A stretch of 64,000 nucleotides of DNA from Eopsaltria australis (Eukaryota; Chordata; Aves; Passeriformes; Petroicidae), in assembly GCA_034509425.1 (NCBI GenBank), contig JAVTVJ010000369.1:403501-467500 (forward strand). The letters are read 5' to 3'. Below the pieces are notes generated by a model, which worked only from the letters and a program-made list of their open reading frames with translations, made no database searches and was not told the DNA's origin. The translations under genes and the position numbers were made by a program. Of this stretch, positions 58,640 through 64,000 are shown one piece after another (the first letter of the stretch is position 1; each line of letters opens with the position of its first letter).

Positions 58640-58840
58640 CTCTTTGGAGTCCCAAGGAATCCCGACCAGGCACGTGGACATGGGGTTAGACGCACTATCC
58701 AGGCTGAGGCACATGCTGTCTTGCTTTAATACTTTCGCCAGAGTCACCCACACGTTTTCATTTGGCTGTTGAACAAGCCATGGTGACACTCCAGAGAAGG
58801 CAATGGCTAGCAACCACAGAAAGAAGCAGGTTGGTTTCAT
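58640..58840 (-). pseudogene. env: ERV3 env N-terminal remnant
   Basis: ATG at 58840 starts a hydrophobic signal-peptide-like segment (CFFLWLLAIAF), then a surface-subunit start with VWVTLAKVL and CLSLDSASNPMSTCLVG. This is typical of alpharetrovirus-like or avian class II Env N-termini as I recall them. After about 65 codons the sequence runs straight into the polypurine tract, so the rest of SU and all of TM are deleted. The ORF continuing into the LTR is incidental. Confidence 0.65.
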
Positions 58841-59057
58841 TTTCAGGGCTCTCCGGGGGTTCAGGGTGACTTTCCTTAACGAAAAATGAACATAAATTAG
58901 GGTATTGACCAATATCAGAACTCAACCACTTAATGAAATCATTCCTCATTTCTTCTCCTTCACCCCACAGGGATAGGTTTAGGTTCTAGGGAAACACACG
59001 AGGGGAACAACCCAAGGGAAAACTATGAGAAGACGGGGGGGTTTGAAAACTGTATCA

Positions 59058-59661
59058 TCATCTTGGTATGTCTTCATTCCTGTCTTTTCGGTGTTTTGGT
59101 AGATCTGTATCTTCCTCCTTACGGCACCTTCTCTTCCATGCCGCTCTGTCCTGTTCTTGTTGCTTCCCTGTATCACCGTTCTCGGGGTTTGTCTCTCGAT
59201 AGGGTTTGATGTTACGTGCTGGTATCCACCTAGGTCCTGCTGGGGTAGAGACACAGGCATACCCCCTTCCCCAAATAATTAGCGGATAGGGCCCTTTCAC
59301 CTGTCCGTTTTCTAGGTCCTTAATCAACACCGGTGGTTGTTCTTTTAATTTGGATTGGGCCGAATTTGAAAAGTGCCGGAATACGGAGGGGACTGTCTCC
59401 GTGAATGAATTGTTCAAAAAATTGATAGTAAAAAGAGCCTTACAGAGGCACTCAATGGATGATTTTTTCTCTGTTCCTCCCCGCTGCCGGTTAAGGAGCT
59501 TCTTGATGTTCTGGTGGGTCCATTCTACAATGGATTGACCTGTGGGGGAGTGAGGTATAATAGTAACATGTTTAATTCCCCATTGTTGAAGGAATTCTTT
59601 AAATTTGGAGGAAATATATGCTGGCCCGTTGTCAGTTTTTATCTCTTGTGGTATTCCCAGC
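59058..59661 (-). pseudogene. pol: ERV3 integrase, C-terminal part
   Basis: Starts at the insertion junction with LGIPQEIKTDNGP, contains the second catalytic Asp and the Glu in SIVEWTHQN with exact D-X35-E spacing, then the C-terminal DNA-binding domain (GPYPLIIWGRGYACV, RWIPARNIKPY), and ends at 59058. It is open throughout. The same gene continues at 61268 beyond the inserted element. Confidence 0.85.
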
Positions 59662-61267
59662 TGTAGTGGTTTTCATTTCACCTATTCGAATTTCTGGCCA
59701 AATGCCAGCACACTTACCAAAATTTACCTGATGTTTGCTATGAGATGAGGACTAGAAGCAGGCAAAGCAGGCTCAAACTTTATAGAATATAAAGAGAGTT
59801 TATTAATATACCTAAGACAAAGGAAAAAAAAAAAAGAAAAACCAGGACAAACTCCTCAGACCACCCCTCCTTCCCCCACCTCTCCATTTCTTTCTCCCTG
59901 ACAACACACAAAAGACAACACTTCAACCTCCAGTCAGTTTAACATCTCAGAAATAGCTCTTGTTTCAGTTCATTTAGGGAGAGAAGTCTCTTTTGTTTAC
60001 ACCATGGATTCTCTGTAAGAAAATACAGTTTTTTATGGGTCTTCAGCCTCACCACCAGCCGCCGCCCAGAAGAAAGATCTGCTTGTGATGGATGCCTTCC
60101 ACACCAGTAGCCTTCCCACAGCCACTATGGTGGGTAATGAACAGTCCACGGGGTACCTGTTTTAAGGATGCACAGTTCAATTGCAACAACAAAGAAAATC
60201 CCTTCTTCTGTGCTGAGCAACACAGGTTCTCCTGACAACATAAGTTCTCTGGCATTCCCCTGGGACCAGGGCTCTGGGTCACAGCCTCCCCTCTGTCTTG
60301 GTTCAAGTTTCTCATCAGGCTGTACTTTTTCAACACCTACTTGTCTTTACCCAGGTATTTCAGTTCATTGGCTGCAATTAGAACCTCACATTCCCCCTTT
60401 GGACTATTTCTTCATATATTACAGGGAATTTAGCTCAGTCCCCAACCATGGTTCTCCAAAAGAATTTTCAGCTTCACTCTCAAAGCACTTTTCATACACC
60501 TCCCTCTAGGCATTGGTTCTGCTTTCCTCACTGACTGTAAAGTCTCTATGCTGCATTTATGTAGATGTCCTCACTCGTTCCTCTCTCTCTGCAAGGAATG
60601 ATGGGTGTCTGTAAGTTTAGTCCAGGCATGGATAATCTCTCTCTCTCTCTCTCTCCAGCAGCGTGACGATCACGTGGTCCCCGCCAGGCTGTTAGAAAAG
60701 TCTGAGTCGGGTGGCAGAAACACTCATAGTCTCTGTCGCCTGGCTCTGCAAGGCTAGCTCGGCCTGGTGGGACCGGCAGGGCCTGGCCCGAACTGGATGG
60801 AGTCTGGCCCAGTCCTTGCCTGGCCCGGAGCAGGGAGCTTGGCCCTGTCTGGTGTAGCTGACATGTTGGCTGAACTGTATCTGCTGAAAATTCCGTCTGG
60901 TTCCTCCCTCATGCTCAGCTGCAGCTGCACAGCTGCCCTAAACCTCCCTTCCCCCCCCCCCCTCCCTCCTTTGGAAGGAGAGGGGGGAGCCTTACCAGGG
61001 AGAGAAGCAGGGAGATGCTCCTCTCTACACAGCAGCAGGCCAAAAGAGAAAGAGTCTCAGAGGGTCTTTGCTTATATATGTTTTTTTTCTCAAAGGCGGA
61101 TCAGCTTTTTAATTGGTTTACCTACATATCAATCTTTAAAATTACCTGGTTATTGGCTCTCTCTCTTTCAGGAAGGAAGTTGTATCACTTCCTGCAGCAT
61201 AGGTCACTTCCTAGATTTTGACCCCACCTGACTAACCCAGGATATTCCACCCCTACAACCCAGGACA
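59662..61267 (-). mobile_element. 1.6-kb LTR-like insertion splitting ERV3 integrase
   Basis: TGTAGTGG...CAGGACA, with a near-perfect 5-bp target duplication (CCAGC 59657-59661, CAAGC 61268-61272). Removing it and one target copy rejoins the integrase frame. Minus-strand signals include TATATAAG near 61070 and AATAAA (TTTATT on + at 59799-59804). At 1,606 bp it is long for an LTR, so it may be a long solo LTR or a non-autonomous element. It holds a GC-rich part (60720-61000) and a CT run near 60637-60655. Confidence 0.7.
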
Positions 61268-61600
61268 CAAGCATAGAGAAGGCCATCATCAAATGTTTAG
61301 TTACATCCTTAGCCTTCTTGCCAGTATGAGCGGAGGCAAAGACTGCTCCTGAGAAGGTGTCTACAGATACATGCATGAATTTAAGTCAGCCAAACTGGGT
61401 GACGTGAGTGACATCCATCTGCCAGGTTTGGCAGCTCTTGAGTCCCCTGGGGTTCACCCCAGGATTTAAGGAGGGGACTTGATATTTTTGACAGCTCGAG
61501 CATGTCGCCACTATTGCCTGAGCCTGCTCACGGGAGAGGTGAAACATCCGCTTGAGGGCTGGGGCATTTTGATGGAAAACCTGATGGCTGAATGGCTGAG
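61268..61600 (-). pseudogene. pol: ERV3 integrase, N-terminal part
   Basis: Zinc domain with HQVFH and CSSC in the frame beside the RNase H ORF (frameshift near 61600), then GVNPRGL, WQMDVTHV with the first catalytic Asp, and an active-core stretch (HVSVDTFSGAVFASAHTG). A TGA lies shortly before that stretch. It ends at the insertion junction within the codons for SML. Confidence 0.8.
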
Positions 61601-62962
61601 CTTGGCTTGTGCAAAGGTGTCAGGAACGTTGGTCCTTCGCACAGCCATGGACAGGGCATCCACCCTGCGGTTCCCTTCGGCAATGAATCCAGGGAGATCA
61701 GTGTGCAATCTCACATGCATGACATGGAATGGTTGCTCTCGGTGGGACAACAGATCCACTAACCTTGAGAGCAGCCCAAAGAGTTTTGGGTTAGCAACCT
61801 CCTTGAGAAGTGAGTGCTCTGCCCAGGCAGTTACTCCAGCCACATATGCCAAATCGGTGACCAAATTCAGAGGTTCCTGGAACCTCTCAAATACTCTGAC
61901 AACAGCCGCCAGTTCCGCAATTTGTGGGGATCCCTCCACCACTTGGACTTCAGATTCCCACTTCTGAGTCCTTGGGTCCTTCCAAGTCAGTACTGACTTA
62001 TGAGAAGACCCAGAGCCATCTGTAAAAACTGTCAGGGCATTTAATGGTGTTTTACTCTGGAGCAATTTGGGTGCCAATTTAAAATTAGTATTAAACAGAT
62101 GGTGCTTTAATTTGTGACTGGTAATTTGGCCTGGGTAACTGTCGAGGGCAAGCTGGAGGTGCTCGTTGGTTTGGAGTAAATTCTCCAAATCCTCTATTTG
62201 CCAAGGAATATGTATGCATGTAAAATCGCACCCCGCCAGGGTGTGGAGCCTTGTCCTCTCTCTTCTGATCAATTTTGCCATCAGTTCTTGTGGTGTTGTA
62301 ATGCTTTTGGACGGCTGGTGTGGAAGAAAGACCCACTTTATAATGAGAAGTGACTCTTTCAACTTCCCGTCCCATTGAAAGATTAGTCCATGTAGGTGTG
62401 GTACCTGTCCTAGTATGATAAACCTGAAAGGCAGTTCTGGAGCCGTTCGATGCGCTTGCCAGGAGGAAAGCGCTGGTTGTACCTTACCAATGGTGTCCCT
62501 GGCCTTCGCAGTGATGGATCTCGGCGAATCCAGTCCCTCACCGCCCTTCAAAAGCTGGAATAAGGGGGCGAGGTTGGCTGTCGTCAGCCCCAGCAGAGGA
62601 CGAACCCAGTTGATGGACCCGCAGAGCTGGTGGAGGTCCCGCAGGGTCTTGGGGTCATCCTGAATGACGAGCTGCTGGGGCGCGACGGTCCTTTTGCCGA
62701 TGTGGATGCCAAGGTACGACCAAGGGCAGGTGCACTGGATCTTCTCAAGGTTTATCTCCATTCCAGCGCGTTCAATGGCTGCTACAGTCTTTTTCAGGGT
62801 AGTGTCCAAATAGTCTTTTTGAGGGGCACAAATCAACACATCATCCATATAGTGAAGGATGATCGCTTTAGGGAAAGCCTTCCGGATGGGTGATAGGATC
62901 CTTGCGACGTACCACTGGCACAGGACTGGGTAATTCTGCATCCCCTGGTGAAGGACAATGTC
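61511..62962 (-). pseudogene. pol: ERV3 reverse transcriptase palm onward and RNase H, 5'-truncated
   Basis: 476-codon open stretch. It begins in the QGM..YPVLCQ.YV block, with YMDD at about 62840-62851, thumb and connection (YLGIHIG, LCGSINWVRPLLG), then RNase H with FTDGSGSS near 62030, ELAAVVRVF, VTDLAYVAGV and GNRRVDAL. The fingers domain is absent. The last ~30 residues before 61511 are out of the integrase frame. The sequence class is alpha/beta-like (class II). Confidence 0.88.
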
Positions 62963-64000
62963 AATATAACCAAGTAAAACAACTATTAAAAGAATCTAAA
63001 GAAAATGCAGAAGCATTAGAGGAAAAATTAGAATTGACATTGTTACATGCTCCCAAACCTGTGGATGTTAAAAAGGTTAAAAATTAATAACATCACCTGA
63101 AGATTGGAATGGTGATATCTGGGAAAGCTCTGATGAAAATGATAATGAAAGCATTAATTTGGATTCTGATGATAGCACGGAACTTCTTTCTCTCAAAGAG
63201 GAAGAAGATTCAGAATTCAAAATGAAACCCATAATAAAAACTGAGGTTTCTGAAGGACCCCAGGGTGGTCAGAGGCAAAATGTAACCAAAACCTCCCCAT
63301 GGGATCCTCTGCAAATGGCAAACCTCCGAGAAAAATACAAAAGACAAACAGGGGAAACTGAAACAGAATACCTGTGGCAAGTTTGTTTCTCGGGGGGAGA
63401 TGATGTATTATTAGATGGAGCAGAAAGCTATGGTTTCTGGGGCGCAGGCGTATTTTTACACCATGGACTGCTGCCCCCCAATGAACCCCACTCTATTACC
63501 AGCAGAGTTGCCTACTGGGCAGGTGGAATAAATAGCATGGAAAGGGGAGAATCAGCCTTAATTCCTATGCACTCAGTAGATGAAGTAAATATCGCAGTAA
63601 CAAAAGCTGCCTGCATACAGGCTATGCACGACTGTGCAAACAGAGACATTCCAATCTCTGCAGAGGTAGATCCTGAAAGAATGAGACCCCTCATTAGAGG
63701 AGCCCCATCTGTATTGAAGAATTTTTTAGTGGGGAAACGAAATGAGATCAGAAACTACATAGCCTATAACGGAGCCTTACGCAATCCACAAGCTCCATGG
63801 AGACCGATCCCAACCTGGGCGGATCTCTCTCAAGAAATAGCAACCCATGCAAAAGAAATAGGCTGGGACATAGAAGAAAAGGGTCCAAACACCGAAGTGT
63901 GGAAAGTCCACGAACGACGGGTGAGAGCTGTTAAACGTAACACATCCGAGAAAAAGGAAAACACTAGCCAAATTAATTCCCACAGAGGAAAAAGGAATGA
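62963..64000 (+). pseudogene. gag: Gag-like coding region running off the right edge
   Basis: A coiled-coil-like stretch (QVKQLLKESKENAEALEEKL) ends at TAA 63085-63087 in one frame. A second frame is open from 63081 to the window end (over 300 codons) with an acidic part (SDENDNESINLDSDD), then a capsid-like part: SPWDPLQMANLREKYKR, GETETEYLWQV, WGAGVFL, RVAYWAGGINSMERGE, VDPERMRPLIRG. I take it as retroviral Gag capsid, perhaps class I/gamma-like, because of the order of acidic linker, ET-Y-LW and DPERM..LI blocks. It is in opposite orientation to ERV3. The frame change near 63080 makes it at least partly broken unless it is translated by a shift. Confidence 0.6.

Larger units (their letters stand above)
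57990..62962 (-). mobile_element. ERV3: truncated alpha/beta-like provirus with a nested insertion
   Basis: Minus-strand order: RT palm, RNase H, integrase (split by a 1.6-kb element), env N-terminal remnant, polypurine tract, 3' LTR. Everything upstream of the RT palm, including gag, protease and the 5' LTR, is missing at the junction near 62955-62963, where plus-strand gag-like sequence begins. Related to the provirus at the left edge of the window by LTR similarity. Confidence 0.82.

Noticed and set aside
60767..61231. 154-codon plus-strand ORF
   Set aside because: Lies wholly in the 1.6-kb inserted element; no domain.
61479..61967. 162-codon plus-strand ORF over ERV3
   Set aside because: Antisense to RNase H/integrase, which carry the recognisable motifs.
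1..64000. CRISPR arrays, operons or other prokaryotic systems
   Set aside because: The sequence is clearly vertebrate; no spaced direct-repeat arrays are present.

Overview
The window is from a bird nuclear genome, probably a songbird-like lineage (the songbird part is a guess). The evidence is one vertebrate gene with small exons and long introns, a CpG island, a CR1-like LINE tail, and many avian-type endogenous retroviruses (ERVs) and solo LTRs. Nothing prokaryotic is present.

Host gene. I can build one protein-coding gene: a five-exon gene on the + strand from a CpG island at about 25.1-26.0 kb to a stop codon at 41,509-41,511. It encodes a predicted 62-residue protein that I recognise as the orthologue of C12orf75 (OCC-1). 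The coding exons are 25565-25607, 33719-33743 (25 nt), 39732-39767 (36 nt), 40670-40749 and 41507-41511. All four introns are GT-AG and the phases agree. No single ORF reveals it.

ERV layers. (1) 6605-23026 is a minus-strand class III/ERVL-like provirus (called ERV2) with gag, protease, RT, RNase H and integrase remnants and no env. Its two ~571-bp LTRs differ by about 3% and it is flanked by CCAGG. (2) Two related solo LTRs (17214-18070, 18720-19663), each with a 5-bp target duplication, interrupt its pol. (3) A younger plus-strand provirus (ERV1, 7148-15348) lies inside its left LTR, with GGGCTG target duplications, 354-bp LTRs differing at 5 sites, a tRNA-Phe-type primer site, an open gag, two in-frame -1 frameshift heptamers, broken pro and pol, and a gamma-type env with one frameshift. 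(4) 57990-62962 is a truncated minus-strand alpha/beta-like provirus (ERV3) whose integrase is split by a 1.6-kb insertion. A related provirus (ERV4) runs off the left edge (1-843). (5) 62963-64000 is a plus-strand gag-like region that runs off the right edge.

Solo LTRs with target duplications lie at 2630, 23654, 27087, 27881, 28323, 34070 and 51618. Four of them are in introns of the host gene, and one lies in sense orientation about 1.2 kb upstream of its first coding exon. An old ERVL LTR is at 49640 and an LTR-like promoter/poly(A) block at about 54.1-54.5 kb. The remaining sequence (3.2-6.6, 28.7-33.7, 34.6-39.7, 41.5-49.6, 52.3-58.0 kb) is AT-rich intronic or intergenic DNA in which I recognise no further genes.
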